Assembly (NCBI RefSeq): GCF_026015295.1
Contig: NZ_JAPDUW010000001.1
Span: 62,001 to 126,000 of the forward strand
DNA: 64,000 bases
Source: Segatella copri
Lineage (GTDB): Bacteria > Bacteroidota > Bacteroidia > Bacteroidales > Bacteroidaceae
Direction: 5' to 3'
This document shows positions 17,209-27,068 of this stretch, piece after piece. Position 1 is the first letter of the stretch, and each line of letters begins with the position of its first letter. The position numbers and the translations under genes were made by a program. Under the pieces are notes generated by a model. That model did no database searches. It was not told where the DNA came from and worked only from the letters and a program-made list of their open reading frames with translations.

Positions 17209-18578
17209 GTACAGAACATTCCAAGAGAGCTGCGAAGTTTACGCAGAACGTAGAGAAGACCACCTGGCACGACGCTACCTTCTGGTCTGTTCGTCAGAAG
17301 AGAGATAAAATGGCGCAGGAACTTCCTGAGTGGGAAGATCTCCGCGAGCATGCGTCTGAAATCAAGATGCATACGATTACCCATCTCGCCGATTACCTCG
17401 ATATGTTTTCCAAGAATCTGGAGAGCCGTGGGGTGAAGGTTCACTGGGCAAAGGATGCACAGGAGTTTAATGAGATTGTGCTCGGTATCCTGAAGGATCA
17501 TAACGTGAAGAAGATGGTGAAGTCGAAGTCGATGCTCACCGAGGAGTGCGAGATGAATCCTTATCTGGAGCAGCACGGCATTGACGTGGTGGAGACCGAC
17601 CTGGGTGAGCGCATCATCCAGCTCTTGCATCAGAAGCCTAGCCATATCGTGATGCCTGCCATCCACCTGAAGCGTGAGGAGGTAGGTAAGATGTTCGAGG
17701 AGAAGGGTATCTCCAAGGAAATCGGCAACTATGATCCTACTTACCTGACCCGCTGTGCCCGTCATCATCTCCGCGACCAGTTTATGGAAGCCGGAGCAGG
17801 TATGACCGGATGTAACTTCGGTGTGGCTGCTACCGGCGATTGCGTGGTTTGCACCAACGAGGGTAATGCGGATATGACTACTTCCATGCCTAAGCTCCAT
17901 ATCGTAGCGATGGGTATTGAGAAACTGGTTCCTGATTATAAGTCATTGGCTGTGTTCCAGCGCCTGCTTTGCCGCTGCGGAACCGGTCAGCCTACCACCG
18001 CCTTCACTTCTCATTTCCGCCAGGCTCGTCCGGGTGCCGAGATGCATGTGGTATTAGTGGATAACGGCAGAAGCGACATCCTTGCTGATAAGGACCACTG
18101 GCAGACGTTGAAGTGTATGCGCTGCGGTGCCTGCATGAATACCTGTCCGGTTTATCGTCGTTCAGGCGGTTACAGCTACACCTATTTCATTCCGGGTCCT
18201 GTAGGTGTGAACCTGGGTATGCTGAAGAATCCTCAGAAGTACAGCGATAATGTTTCGGCATGTACTTTGTGCTTGTCATGCGATAATGTCTGTCCTTCCA
18301 AGGTAGGACCGGGTTCTCAGATTTATGTCTGGCGCCAGAGTCTGGAGAAGTTGGGTAAGGCTGATCCTGTCAAGAAGGCGATGTCGAATGGTATGAAGTA
18401 TCTCTTCGACCGTCCTGTGCTCTACACCACAGCCCTGAAGTTTGCGCCACTCGCCAACCTGATTCCTGAATGCTGTACGCACTTCAGCAATTGGAATGCC
18501 TGGGGCATCGGCCACGCCATGCCTGAGTTTGCAAAGAAGAGTTTCCACCAGCTTTGGAAAGAAGGAAAGGTGAAGTAG
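17205..18578 (+). CDS. lutB: L-lactate utilisation iron-sulfur protein LutB-like
   Basis: This 457-residue protein has a LUD domain over its first ~290 residues and then two 4Fe-4S ferredoxin motifs (CMRCGACMNTCP near 305 and CTLCLSCDNVCP near 350). The C-terminal tail matches LutB. It is the electron-transfer subunit of the lactate dehydrogenase complex. The order lutA-lutB-lutC with coupled starts is the classical operon. Confidence 0.92.
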   Translation: MSTEHSKRAAKFTQNVEKTTWHDATFWSVRQKRDKMAQELPEWEDLREHASEIKMHTITHLADYLDMFSKNLESRGVKVHWAKDAQEFNEIVLGILKDHNVKKMVKSKSMLTEECEMNPYLEQHGIDVVETDLGERIIQLLHQKPSHIVMPAIHLKREEVGKMFEEKGISKEIGNYDPTYLTRCARHHLRDQFMEAGAGMTGCNFGVAATGDCVVCTNEGNADMTTSMPKLHIVAMGIEKLVPDYKSLAVFQRLLCRCGTGQPTTAFTSHFRQARPGAEMHVVLVDNGRSDILADKDHWQTLKCMRCGACMNTCPVYRRSGGYSYTYFIPGPVGVNLGMLKNPQKYSDNVSACTLCLSCDNVCPSKVGPGSQIYVWRQSLEKLGKADPVKKAMSNGMKYLFDRPVLYTTALKFAPLANLIPECCTHFSNWNAWGIGHAMPEFAKKSFHQLWKEGKVK

Positions 18579-18586
18579 TGGCTAAT

Positions 18587-18618
18587 CATAAAGTTCAAAG
18601 TTCAAATTTCAAAGTTCA
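18587..18618 (+). repeat. Heptad repeat between lutB and lutC
   Basis: AAAGTTC-type units with a 7-base period fill the gap and end at the lutC ATG, as seen before tatD. Confidence 0.6.
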
Positions 18619-19197
18619 ATGAAGAAAGAAGATTTCCTGAACAAGTTGCGTAAGAATACGCACGTTCAATTCGATATGCCTGCCGTAGATGTGAAAGGTA
18701 TCCAGTATGAGGATACGCTGAAACAGTTTATTGAGATGACGGAATCGGTAGGTGGCCACGTGATAGAGGCGAAGGAGGGTGAGAGTCTGGATGAGCTGGT
18801 GAAGAAGGCTTATCCGGAAGCCAAGGTCTTTGCCTCTCATCTGCCAGAAATCACGATTGCCCAGAAGAATCCTGATACCGTGGCTGAGGCTAATGACCTG
18901 AATGGTACTGATGTGGGTATTGTTCGTGGTGAAGTAGGTGTTGCCGAGAATGGCTGCATCTGGATTCCTCAGACCATGAAGGAGAAAGCGGTGCTTTTCA
19001 TCTCGGAATACCTTGTGATATTCCTCGAAAAAGAGAAGATTGTGAACAATATGCATGAGGCTTATGCCCGTATTGAGATGGATCCGAAGTACAATTTCGG
19101 TACTTTCATCAGTGGTCCTTCCAAGACTGCCGATATCGAGCAGGCTCTGGTTATGGGTGCGCAAGCTGCTCGTGGTGTGACAGTTATACTCTTGTAA
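18619..19197 (+). CDS. lutC: L-lactate utilisation protein LutC-like (LUD domain)
   Basis: This 192-residue protein is a stand-alone LUD domain, with GTDVGIVRGEVGVAENGCIW in the middle and TFISGPSKTADIEQALVMG near the C-terminus, both typical of LutC/YkgG. It completes the three-subunit lactate oxidation complex. A perfect convergent terminator follows. Confidence 0.9.
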   Translation: MKKEDFLNKLRKNTHVQFDMPAVDVKGIQYEDTLKQFIEMTESVGGHVIEAKEGESLDELVKKAYPEAKVFASHLPEITIAQKNPDTVAEANDLNGTDVGIVRGEVGVAENGCIWIPQTMKEKAVLFISEYLVIFLEKEKIVNNMHEAYARIEMDPKYNFGTFISGPSKTADIEQALVMGAQAARGVTVILL

Positions 19198-19203
19198 AAG
19201 GCA

Positions 19204-19243
19204 GAAATCCCGAAGCTCACTATCGTGTGAACTTCGGGATTTC
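19204..19243. terminator. Bidirectional terminator after lutC
   Basis: GAAATCCCGAAG and CTTCGGGATTTC form a perfect 12-bp stem between converging genes; the inner loop adds a CAC/GTG stem. Confidence 0.85.
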
Positions 19244-19246
19244 TCT

Positions 19247-20185
19247 TTATACTGTCCATTCATAGGTGTCGTAAACCACGCCTCTTCCTCCATAACCTTC
19301 CTTGTGGGCGATGAGGCCTTCGTTGATCCAGGCTCCCTGCTGTTCCGTAGAACTGCCGAAGTCCAGATAGGGATAATCGGGGTAATCATGATACATAATC
19401 TGTTCGTAGATAGCCTCCATGGCTCCGAATTCCTTTCCCTCATCGTTGGTAGAACTATATTGTCCGTGTACCACTTGCTGGGTAATATAAAAGGTGAGGC
19501 CTCCTATAATGTGCCCGTTGCGATAAGCATTGTATTGGATGATATTCTCGGGGAATCGGCTTTTCAGAAGTTCCATTTCCTGAAGCGTGTGTACCGGTTT
19601 GGCACCAAATCGCTTTTCCAGGTTCTCATTCAATACCTCCCAGAATTCCGACAGGCTTGCATCTCTCACTACGGTCACTCCATTCTGATGAGCCTTCTTC
19701 AGGCGGCGCAGGTGGTCTTTGCGCCAGCGCAATTTCTGCTGCATGAAGATGGTTGTGCCGATATTACGGAGCGAAAGATGAGCCTTGCATTTCCAGAAGA
19801 TGGCATAGAGATCTTCTTCTGAAGGATGGAGATGATAGATCCAGGGAATAGGACGATACTGTACCTTCTCGAAACCCTGAAGGCGCAGATAGACATTCAA
19901 TTCCTCAAAGAGTTGGCAGACATCTGAAATCGTGACGTGGATGTTCATGATCAGTCCGCCATAGGTGAGTCCGAAATGTGAGCAGAGGGTCTTGCCTACC
20001 TGATGGGCTGGCAGGATGGAATGAAGCTTTCCCTTCTTGAAGAATAGGAGAGAATAGTCCTTGAACCTATCGGAATGGTAATCCATATAGTTGCGGTAAA
20101 AGAGAAACGTAGCGTTTCGGGCTTTTGCCACATACTCATCCCATTGCTGGCGATATTCGGGGGTGTATTTGATGATTTCAAACAT
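19247..20185 (-). CDS. FemAB/GNAT-like acyltransferase
   Basis: The protein (312 residues from the ATG at 20,185) looks like a FemAB-like acetyl/acyltransferase. It opens with EIIKYTPEYRQQWDEYVAKARNATFL and has a C-terminal GNAT-like part with AYRNGHIIGGLTFYI and a late GAWINEGLIAHKEGYG. A longer open frame would start at 20,314 but would overlap most of the N-terminal codons of nothing useful and 130 bases of the upstream gene, so the start with an 8-base overlap is preferred. Coupling to a sugar ketoisomerase suggests it acylates a nucleotide-sugar or a surface glycan; the substrate is unknown. Confidence 0.7.
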   Translation of the reverse strand: MFEIIKYTPEYRQQWDEYVAKARNATFLFYRNYMDYHSDRFKDYSLLFFKKGKLHSILPAHQVGKTLCSHFGLTYGGLIMNIHVTISDVCQLFEELNVYLRLQGFEKVQYRPIPWIYHLHPSEEDLYAIFWKCKAHLSLRNIGTTIFMQQKLRWRKDHLRRLKKAHQNGVTVVRDASLSEFWEVLNENLEKRFGAKPVHTLQEMELLKSRFPENIIQYNAYRNGHIIGGLTFYITQQVVHGQYSSTNDEGKEFGAMEAIYEQIMYHDYPDYPYLDFGSSTEQQGAWINEGLIAHKEGYGGRGVVYDTYEWTV

Positions 20186-20588
20186 GATGTCTTGCATATC
20201 TGAGGTATTCGTCATATTCGCGTATGTAGTCTTCTTCCTTAAACTTTTGGGAAGCCAGAACCAGACACAATGAGCCGGAAGAGAAATCATCCAGTGTTCG
20301 CCAGATATTGACATCTACGAACAGTCCCTCCCAAGGGTGGTTGAGATGATAGGTCTTCTTCTGTTCTCCATTATCCAGTGTTACCGAAAAGGAACCGCTG
20401 GCTGCTATGATGAATTCCTGGCATTCCTTGTGAGCATGGCCACCGCGACTTTCTCCGCCCGGAACATCATAGGTCCAGTAGGTACGGGCAATGGCAAAGG
20501 GAATATGCGTCTCTCCCTCTGCCACTGTCAGGTTGCCTCTTGGGTCGAATATCTTGGGTAATGTGATAATTCTTCCTAATTCTTTCAT
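20178..20588 (-). CDS. FdtA/WxcM-like sugar 3,4-ketoisomerase (cupin)
   Basis: This 136-residue cupin contains FDPRGNLTVAEG, RGGHAHKECQEF (metal/substrate His motif) and PWEGLFVDVNIWRTL, the pattern of dTDP-4-oxo-6-deoxyglucose 3,4-ketoisomerases (FdtA) and the WxcM C-domain. These make precursors of 3-amino-3,6-dideoxy sugars for O-antigen or S-layer glycans. The aminotransferase usually found beside it (FdtB) is not here. It begins two bases after purT ends and overlaps the acyltransferase by 8 bases. Confidence 0.8.
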   Translation of the reverse strand: MKELGRIITLPKIFDPRGNLTVAEGETHIPFAIARTYWTYDVPGGESRGGHAHKECQEFIIAASGSFSVTLDNGEQKKTYHLNHPWEGLFVDVNIWRTLDDFSSGSLCLVLASQKFKEEDYIREYDEYLRYARHHV

Positions 20589-20590
20589 GT

Positions 20591-21772
20591 CTATTTCTTC
20601 ATGTATGGGTCGGTTCCCAATACAGTCTTTGCCAGACGCTTTGCCTTGTCGCGAAGCTGGTTGAGGTCATCGCCCTTCTCGCCGTAGCAGAGTACGACGC
20701 CCATGCGGCGGCCTACGTGAGCCTCTGGCTTGCCGAAGATACGGATGCGGGTATGGTCTTCCTTCAGCGCATCGAGCATATTGTAGTTTAATGGCTCGGT
20801 GCTTTCCTCTGGCGAGAGGATGACGGCAGAACAGCCGATGTGCTCCAGATGGATTCCGGCGATAGGCAAGCCCATCACGGCACGGAAGTGGAGCTCAAAC
20901 TCGCTCAGGTTGGTGGTGTGACCGAGGGTTACCATACCTGTATCGTGTGGACGAGGACTCAATTCTGAGAAGATAACCTCGCCCTGCTTGCTCAGGAAGA
21001 ACTCTACGCCCCAGAGACCGGCACCTGTCAATGCCTTGGTTACTTCGCCGGCAATGTGCTCAGCCTTCTTCAAAGCCTCCTCTGGAATCTGGAATGGCTG
21101 CCAGCTCTCGCGGTAGTCGCCGCCCTTCTGTACGTGGCCGATAGGTGGACAGAAGAGGGTAGGACCGTCTTTCTGGGTGACGGTGAGCAGGGTGAACTCA
21201 GAATCGAAGTCGATAAATTCCTCGATAATCACTTCCTTCACGTCGCCACGACCTTCTTCCATTGCTTCCTTGTAAGCCTCCTTCAGTTCATCATCGTTGT
21301 GAACATAGCTCTGACCATGTCCGCTTGAACTCATCAGAGGTTTCACTACGCATGGGAAACCGATTTCATCGGCAGCGTTCTTAAACTCCTCGAAGGTCTT
21401 GGCATAGAAATACTTGGCGGTGCGCAGACCCAGTTCCTTGGCGGCAAGATCGCGGATGGCACGGCGGTTCATGGTGTAGTTTACGGCACGTGCAGAAGGC
21501 ACAATCTGGATGCCCTCCTTCTCGAAGTCGAAGAGTCGCTCGGTGCGGATAGCTTCAATCTCAGGCACGATGATGTCTGGGTGATGTTTCTCTACCACTG
21601 CGGTCAATGCGTCGCCATCGAGCATCGAGAACACTTCTCGCTCGTCGGCTACCTGCATGGCTGGTGCATTGTCATACTTGTCGCAAGCGATGACGTACTG
21701 TCCTGCTCGCTTTGCGGCGATGGTAAATTCTTTGCCCAGTTCGCCTGAGCCCAAAAGCATAATCTTCTTCAT
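20591..21772 (-). CDS. purT: Formate-dependent phosphoribosylglycinamide formyltransferase
   Basis: This 393-residue ATP-grasp enzyme makes formyl-GAR from GAR, formate and ATP in purine synthesis. It starts [20 protein letters not shown] (nucleotide-binding), has the ATP-grasp elements [19 protein letters not shown] and [15 protein letters not shown], and ends with the PurT-specific [13 protein letters not shown] and [11 protein letters not shown] segments. Length is normal. Only two bases separate it from the FdtA-like gene downstream, so the three genes are probably one transcript. Confidence 0.94.
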   Translation of the reverse strand: MKKIMLLGSGELGKEFTIAAKRAGQYVIACDKYDNAPAMQVADEREVFSMLDGDALTAVVEKHHPDIIVPEIEAIRTERLFDFEKEGIQIVPSARAVNYTMNRRAIRDLAAKELGLRTAKYFYAKTFEEFKNAADEIGFPCVVKPLMSSSGHGQSYVHNDDELKEAYKEAMEEGRGDVKEVIIEEFIDFDSEFTLLTVTQKDGPTLFCPPIGHVQKGGDYRESWQPFQIPEEALKKAEHIAGEVTKALTGAGLWGVEFFLSKQGEVIFSELSPRPHDTGMVTLGHTTNLSEFELHFRAVMGLPIAGIHLEHIGCSAVILSPEESTEPLNYNMLDALKEDHTRIRIFGKPEAHVGRRMGVVLCYGEKGDDLNQLRDKAKRLAKTVLGTDPYMKK

Positions 21773-21819
21773 TTATATGATGTTTAATATTTTATGTCCC
21801 TAAAATTAATCCCTACTAA

Positions 21820-22443
21820 TTAATCACTAAGTCCGAACTTCTTTCTGATAAATTCTGCGATAAACTTCTCTGTTTCTTCGATTCCCAGATGGCTGCTGTT
21901 GATGCAGAGGTCGTAGCTCTCGCTGTGTCCCCACTTCTTGCCTGTATAGTAATCGTAGTAAGAGGCGCGCTGTTCCTCGTGGCTTTCGATGAACTTGCGG
22001 GCGCTGGCTCTGTCGATGTTCTTTCGCTTGCATACTGCCTTGATGCGGTCGTCGATGTTGGCGGTGATGAAGATGTTGATCACGTTCTTGTAATCACGCA
22101 GCACATAGTCGGCGGTTCTGCCCACAAACACGCAGTTGCCCTCATCGGCAGCCTTTCTGATGGCATCGCTCTGGAACTTGTACAGACCTTCCTGCGAGAA
22201 GTCGTTGTGATAGAAATTATTATCGCTCAGGAAGGGCAGATGGGTATGGAAGAGAGACTTGAAGAATCCCTTCTGCTCATCGTTCTGCTCGAAGAATTTC
22301 TCAGAGAATCCACTCTCCTTGGCGGCAAGGTTCAGCAGCTCACGGTCGTAACATTTGCAACCGAAATCCTCCGCCAGCTTCTCGGCGATGATATGGCCGC
22401 CGCTACCTATCTGGCGACCCACGTTTATGATAATCTTTTCCAT
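21820..22443 (-). CDS. Cytidylate kinase-like protein
   Basis: This 207-residue protein starts with a P-loop (IINVGRQIGSGGHIIAEKLA) followed by CYDRELLNLAA and later VFVGRTADYVLRDY and IDRASARKFIESHEEQRASYYDYYTG. That matches the cytidylate-kinase-like family common in Bacteroidota, distinct from the canonical Cmk. A nucleoside monophosphate kinase activity is likely but not certain. Confidence 0.8.
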   Translation of the reverse strand: MEKIIINVGRQIGSGGHIIAEKLAEDFGCKCYDRELLNLAAKESGFSEKFFEQNDEQKGFFKSLFHTHLPFLSDNNFYHNDFSQEGLYKFQSDAIRKAADEGNCVFVGRTADYVLRDYKNVINIFITANIDDRIKAVCKRKNIDRASARKFIESHEEQRASYYDYYTGKKWGHSESYDLCINSSHLGIEETEKFIAEFIRKKFGLSD

Positions 22444-22508
22444 TTACTTTGAACTTTGAGATTTGAACATTGAACTTTATGAATAGTAAAACCGTTAATC
22501 ATTAATCA

Positions 22509-23882
22509 CTAATCACTAACTTTCATGTTTTCTTTATGTTGTCTTTTCAACTTGTTCATGTACCATGACATTACGATGGCAGCAATGACTGCTGCCGAGA
22601 AGTCGGAGATAGGCATACTGTACCATACTCCATCAATGTCCCATATCATCGGCAGGAAAGCCAGGAGCGGCAGAAGGATGAGCAACTGTCTCGACAAGGA
22701 GAGGAAGATACTGATCTTCACCTTTCCGATGCACTGGAAAAAGTTGGTAATGACCATCTGGAATCCGATGACCGGGAAGCAGAACATCACCACTCTGATC
22801 GCCTTAATACCCAAGTCTATCAGTTGCTTATCGGTTGTAAACAGTCGTGCGCAGTAGTAAGGCAGGAACATCGCTATCAGCCAGCCCGTTACCATGATGG
22901 CGGTGGCGGCAATGATGCTCAGATTCAGTACGCGCATCAGACGGTCCAGTTTCTGGGCTCCGTAATTGTAGCCGGCGATAGGCTGCATTCCCTGGTTTAC
23001 GCCGAATACGAACATGATGAACACCATCGCAATACCGTTGGCTATTCCGTAGGCACCCACGGAGAGGTCGCCTCCGAAACGCACCAGCTGGTTGTTGATG
23101 AAGATGACGATGATGCAGGCGCACACGTTCATCAGAAAAGGCGAAATGCCGATGGCAAGGATATTATCCACGAGTTTCTTCTTCAGTCTGTAGATGCCTT
23201 TCTTGAAGTGGAGCAGCTCGCTCTTGTTGCTGAAGAGCTTAAACTGCCACATCAGCGCCATCAGCTGCGATAGGATGGTGGCGATGGCGGCACCCTGTAT
23301 TCCCCATTTGAAAACGAGGATGAAGAGGGCATCCAGTATCACGTTCATCACCACCGTGAAGATGGTGGCGTACATCGCCTGTTTGGGTTTGCTCGCGGCT
23401 CGGAGCAGGGCATTCATACCGAAATACATGTGGCTCACCACATTGCCCAACAGGATGATGACCATATACTCATGGGCATAGATGAGCGTCTGGTCGCTGG
23501 CTCCGAAGAATCTCAGGATAGGGTCGAGGAAGAGCAGACAGATGATGCTCAGTCCGATACCGATGATGAGATTCAGAGAAATCGTGTTACCCAGAATGTT
23601 TTGCGCTGTGGCATAGTCTTTTTGTCCCAACTTCACGCTGATGGCAGTAGACGCTCCTACGCCCACACCGGCTCCGAAGGCAGCGGTGAGGTTCATGAAG
23701 GGGAAGGTGATGGCGAGACCTGAGATGGCCATGGCTCCCACACCCTGACCGATGAATACTCGGTCAACGATGTTGTAGAGTGAGGCGGCGGTCATCGCAA
23801 TCATAGCTGGCAAGGCATACTGAACGAGCAGCTTGCCCACCGGCTTGGTTCCTAATTCTAATGTCGCTTGTTTATTTTCCAT
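22509..23882 (-). CDS. MATE family efflux transporter
   Basis: This 457-residue protein has about 12 hydrophobic helices in two homologous halves. It begins ATLELGTKPVGKLLVQYALPAMIAM-like and has RVFIGQGVGAMAISGLA in helix 2, both typical of MATE (multidrug and toxin extrusion) exporters driven by Na+ or H+. Substrates are not predictable. It is followed by heptad-like repeats and then the kinase gene. Confidence 0.9.
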   Translation of the reverse strand: MENKQATLELGTKPVGKLLVQYALPAMIAMTAASLYNIVDRVFIGQGVGAMAISGLAITFPFMNLTAAFGAGVGVGASTAISVKLGQKDYATAQNILGNTISLNLIIGIGLSIICLLFLDPILRFFGASDQTLIYAHEYMVIILLGNVVSHMYFGMNALLRAASKPKQAMYATIFTVVMNVILDALFILVFKWGIQGAAIATILSQLMALMWQFKLFSNKSELLHFKKGIYRLKKKLVDNILAIGISPFLMNVCACIIVIFINNQLVRFGGDLSVGAYGIANGIAMVFIMFVFGVNQGMQPIAGYNYGAQKLDRLMRVLNLSIIAATAIMVTGWLIAMFLPYYCARLFTTDKQLIDLGIKAIRVVMFCFPVIGFQMVITNFFQCIGKVKISIFLSLSRQLLILLPLLAFLPMIWDIDGVWYSMPISDFSAAVIAAIVMSWYMNKLKRQHKENMKVSD

Positions 23883-23954
23883 TTATATCTGTTTTTGCCT
23901 CATAGCCGCTCGCCCAGCTTCTTTCAGAATGCAATTGCAGCGGCTACTTGTCTG

Positions 23955-23962
23955 CAAAAGTA
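23955..23962 (-). promoter_or_regulatory. Candidate -7 box for the MATE gene
   Basis: TACTTTTG on the minus strand, 73 bases upstream of the MATE start. No clear -33 box was found. Confidence 0.4.
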
Positions 23963-24033
23963 CAAAAAATATCTGATACCTTATTATATATATGAGAAAA
24001 ACTTGCATTTCATGATAAAAACTTCCCTTTTCC

Positions 24034-24065
24034 TTTGGTGTTTTCGTACAATTTCTGTACTTTTG
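24034..24065 (+). promoter_or_regulatory. Promoter of the subtilase gene
   Basis: TTTG (24034-24037) and TACTTTTG (24058-24065) have 20-base spacing, matching the Bacteroidota consensus. Confidence 0.6.
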
Positions 24066-24152
24066 CACTTCAGAATAAACAATTCAACTCATTAACAAAT
24101 GCAATACAGAAATATTGCAGCAACAACAATAACAAACCGGACTACCGATATA

Positions 24153-25607
24153 ATGATGAAAAAATTTTTGATGCTTTATGCATTTTTAATGACCGCTCTT
24201 TCTTTGTTTGCTCGCGAAGACAGGGTTAGCAATTTTGAGCAACTGATGCGGTTGCCCCGCATCGCCGAAACCGATATGGTGTCGTATCCGGGAGGCAAGT
24301 GTATGATGTATCGTCTTTATCTCAGAGACAAAGACCTCAGTCACACTCCCTTTTCGGTAAGTCGCCCGGCAGATTTTCTCTCTCCCCGTTCCATAGAGCG
24401 CAGAAAGAGACAGAATCTGCCCATCGATGTTACCGATTTGCCTGTGGCTCCTGCTTATGAGCAGGCTGTAAGCGAGGCTGGCATCGAGATTGTGGGCAAG
24501 AGCAAGTGGAACAATACCCTGCTGGTCCGTATTCATAAGGAGAAGGAACTACGGAAACTGGATGATCTCGATTTCATCACCCGGAAAATGAAGGTCTTCT
24601 CTGCTCCCGATTCTGTCAGTCAGCGCGTCAGAAGTAGCGTTCGCAGGGGATTGAACGATTGGACTGGTGGAGTAGGCGAATATGGTGCTGCCGATGCGCA
24701 GATCCAGTCGCTCAACGGCAAGCGGCTTCATGCTGCCGGACATCTGGGCAAGGGAATGATGATTGCTGTCTTCGACGGCGGATTCATGAATGTGGATAAG
24801 ATTCCGGCGCTGCATAATATCAGATTGGCGGGCGTTAGGGACTTTGTGGTTCCTCAATCCAAGAATGTTTTCGCCGAGATGGAGCATGGAACGATGGTGC
24901 TTTCTACGATGGCTGCCAACGAACCCGAAAGATTCGTGGGAGTGGCGCCTGAGGCTCAATATCTGCTGGTGCGCTGTGAAGATGAGCGCACAGAGAGTCT
25001 GGCAGAAGAGGATTACTGGGCTTTTGCGGCTGAATATGCTGACAGTTGTGGCGTGGATGTCATCAACTCTTCGTTAGGCTATCATGGCTTCGATGATGCG
25101 TCTACCAACCATCATTATTATGAGCAGGACGGCAATTCTACCCTCATCTCCCGCACCGCTTCGATGTGTGCTGACAAGGGAATCATCTGTGTCAATTCTG
25201 CAGGAAACGACGGAATGGGAAGTTGGAAGAAAATCAATTTCCCTGCCGATGCACGCAATATCCTTACCGTGGGCAGCGTAAACGAAATGGGCGAGAATGC
25301 GGCTTTCAGTGCCGTGGGACCTACTGCTGACGGCAGAATCAAGCCTGATGTGATGGCTTACGGAAGTCCTACCTGTGTGATTACGGGCCGTGGAAATATC
25401 ATCAATGATAACGGAACGTCTTTCTCATCTCCGCTCATCGCCGGAATGGTAGCGTGTCTCTGGCAGGCTTTGCCTCAGAAGACGGCTAAGCAGATTATGA
25501 AACTCGTGAGATTGGCTGGTAATAATCAGCATCATCCCGATAATGTATTCGGATATGGTGTGCCTGATTTCTGGAAGGCTTATCAGACGGGGAAAGCGAT
25601 TAAGTAG
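24153..25607 (+). CDS. Secreted S8 family serine peptidase (subtilase)
   Basis: Starting from the ATG at 24,153, the protein has 484 residues and a signal peptide (KFLMLYAFLMTALSLFA). The catalytic triad is visible: Asp208 in AVFDGG, His245 in MEHGTMV and Ser423 in GTSFSSP, with the oxyanion Asn in SAGNDG. The ~180 N-terminal residues are a pro-region-like segment. An upstream ATG at 24,099 would add 18 polar residues ahead of the signal peptide and is less likely. No T9SS sorting domain is seen at the C-terminus, which ends soon after the peptidase domain, so the protein is probably periplasmic or released. Confidence 0.88.
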   Translation: MMKKFLMLYAFLMTALSLFAREDRVSNFEQLMRLPRIAETDMVSYPGGKCMMYRLYLRDKDLSHTPFSVSRPADFLSPRSIERRKRQNLPIDVTDLPVAPAYEQAVSEAGIEIVGKSKWNNTLLVRIHKEKELRKLDDLDFITRKMKVFSAPDSVSQRVRSSVRRGLNDWTGGVGEYGAADAQIQSLNGKRLHAAGHLGKGMMIAVFDGGFMNVDKIPALHNIRLAGVRDFVVPQSKNVFAEMEHGTMVLSTMAANEPERFVGVAPEAQYLLVRCEDERTESLAEEDYWAFAAEYADSCGVDVINSSLGYHGFDDASTNHHYYEQDGNSTLISRTASMCADKGIICVNSAGNDGMGSWKKINFPADARNILTVGSVNEMGENAAFSAVGPTADGRIKPDVMAYGSPTCVITGRGNIINDNGTSFSSPLIAGMVACLWQALPQKTAKQIMKLVRLAGNNQHHPDNVFGYGVPDFWKAYQTGKAIK

Positions 25608-25696
25608 TTAATAGTTGATAGTTTATAGTTAATAGGGCAAACTTGCTCTGCTAGCTATAAACTTTCAACTATAAACTGTAATCTTTAAACAGTAAA
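25605..25696. repeat. Inverted heptad arrays before xseA
   Basis: Period-7 units of the AGTTAAT/AGTTTAT kind (25,605-25,635) are followed by units of the reverse sense (CTATAAA, 25,660-25,696), able to fold on each other. They fill the gap between the peptidase gene and xseA. Confidence 0.55.
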
Positions 25697-25700
25697 CAGC

Positions 25701-27002
25701 ATGGAACGACTTCGATTATCACTTTTTGAATTAAACTCCATGGTCCGTGACGTCATTTCGATGTCCTTGCCCGACAGCTATTGGGTGGAAGCGGAACTCT
25801 CCGAAGCTCGCGAGGGCTACGGCGGGCACTGCTATCTGGAACTCATCGAGAAGGATGAGCGGTCTAATACGCCCATTGCCAAGGCGCATGCCTCCTGCTG
25901 GCGAAACCGATGGATGTCCATCAAACCGAATTTTGAGCGCATCACCGGACAGCGCATTCATGCCGGAATGAAAGTGCTGCTCAAGGTACACGCGCAGTTT
26001 CATGAGAACTATGGCTTCTCCTGGATAGTAGATGATATTGACCCTAACTATACGATGGGCGATATGGCGCGCAAGCGGCTGGAAATCATCAATACGCTGA
26101 AAGCAGAGGGCGTCTTTGAACTGCAGAAGGAGTTGGCGCTCCCGATGTTCTGCCAGCGCATCGCCGTCATTTCCAGTGCAACGGCAGCAGGTTATGGTGA
26201 TTTCTGCAACCAGCTTGCCGATAACGATTATGGTCTGCAGTTTCAAACCCGCCTCTTTCCGGCTACGATGCAGGGCGAGGGGGTAGAGCAGAGCGTGATT
26301 GCTGCTCTCGACAGTATCAATGCCGAATGGGAACAGTTTGACTGTGTAGTCATCATTCGAGGCGGTGGCGCTACGAGCGATCTCTCGGGTTTCGACACCC
26401 TGGCGCTTGCTGAGAATGTGGCGAACTTCCCGCTGCCTATCATCACGGGAATAGGACATGAAAGGGACGAGAGTGTGCTGGATATGATTTCTTTCCAGCG
26501 TGTAAAGACACCGACAGCCGCTGCCGCCTTCCTTGTCAATCATCTTACCGAGGTTTATGCCCGTGTGGTGAATGCGCAGGAGGCTATCGTGCAGAATGTG
26601 AAGCACCGTCTGCAGGTGGAGAAGATGAGGCTCGACAGATTGAGCAACACGATTCCTGTTCAGTTTTCGCTGGTGAAGACGAAGCAGGGAGCCTATCTCG
26701 ACCGCTTGATGAGCCGTTTAAGCACAAATGTCCAGTCGAAACTATCGGAAGCCCAGCGCCATTTCGAGATTCTTTCTCAGAATATTCAGCCGATATTGGA
26801 AAGGAAGATGCTCAACGAGAGTCATCGTCTGCAGCTTCTTTCCCAGCGCATCCAGGCACAAGACCCCGAATTGTTGCTGAAACGTGGCTACAGCATCACG
26901 CTGAAAGATGGAAAAAGCATCCGCTCTGCCTCGCAACTGAAGTCTGGCGACATCATCGAAACGAGGTTGGCTGAGGGCAGCGTGAAGGCAAAAGTTGAAT
27001 AA
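25701..27002 (+). CDS. xseA: Exodeoxyribonuclease VII large subunit
   Basis: This 433-residue protein has an N-terminal OB-fold (FELNSMVRDVISMSLPDSYWVEAELS ... GHCYLELIEKD) and a central catalytic domain with CVVIIRGGGATSDLSGFD and PIITGIGHERDESVLD. A coiled-coil C-terminal half precedes the closing GYSITLKDGKSIRSASQLKSGD motif. With XseB it degrades single-stranded DNA from both ends. The small subunit follows after a 194-base gap that holds a repeat element. Confidence 0.93.
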   Translation: MERLRLSLFELNSMVRDVISMSLPDSYWVEAELSEAREGYGGHCYLELIEKDERSNTPIAKAHASCWRNRWMSIKPNFERITGQRIHAGMKVLLKVHAQFHENYGFSWIVDDIDPNYTMGDMARKRLEIINTLKAEGVFELQKELALPMFCQRIAVISSATAAGYGDFCNQLADNDYGLQFQTRLFPATMQGEGVEQSVIAALDSINAEWEQFDCVVIIRGGGATSDLSGFDTLALAENVANFPLPIITGIGHERDESVLDMISFQRVKTPTAAAAFLVNHLTEVYARVVNAQEAIVQNVKHRLQVEKMRLDRLSNTIPVQFSLVKTKQGAYLDRLMSRLSTNVQSKLSEAQRHFEILSQNIQPILERKMLNESHRLQLLSQRIQAQDPELLLKRGYSITLKDGKSIRSASQLKSGDIIETRLAEGSVKAKVE

Positions 27003-27036
27003 TAGTTTATAATTTATAGTTAATAGTTTATAGCAA
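27003..27036 (+). repeat. Heptad repeat after xseA
   Basis: Period-7 units TAGTTTA, TAATTTA, TAGTTAA and TAGTTTA directly follow the xseA stop. Confidence 0.5.
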
Positions 27037-27068
27037 TCTAGCTCCAGACGCCCTAACGTTGAGCTTCA

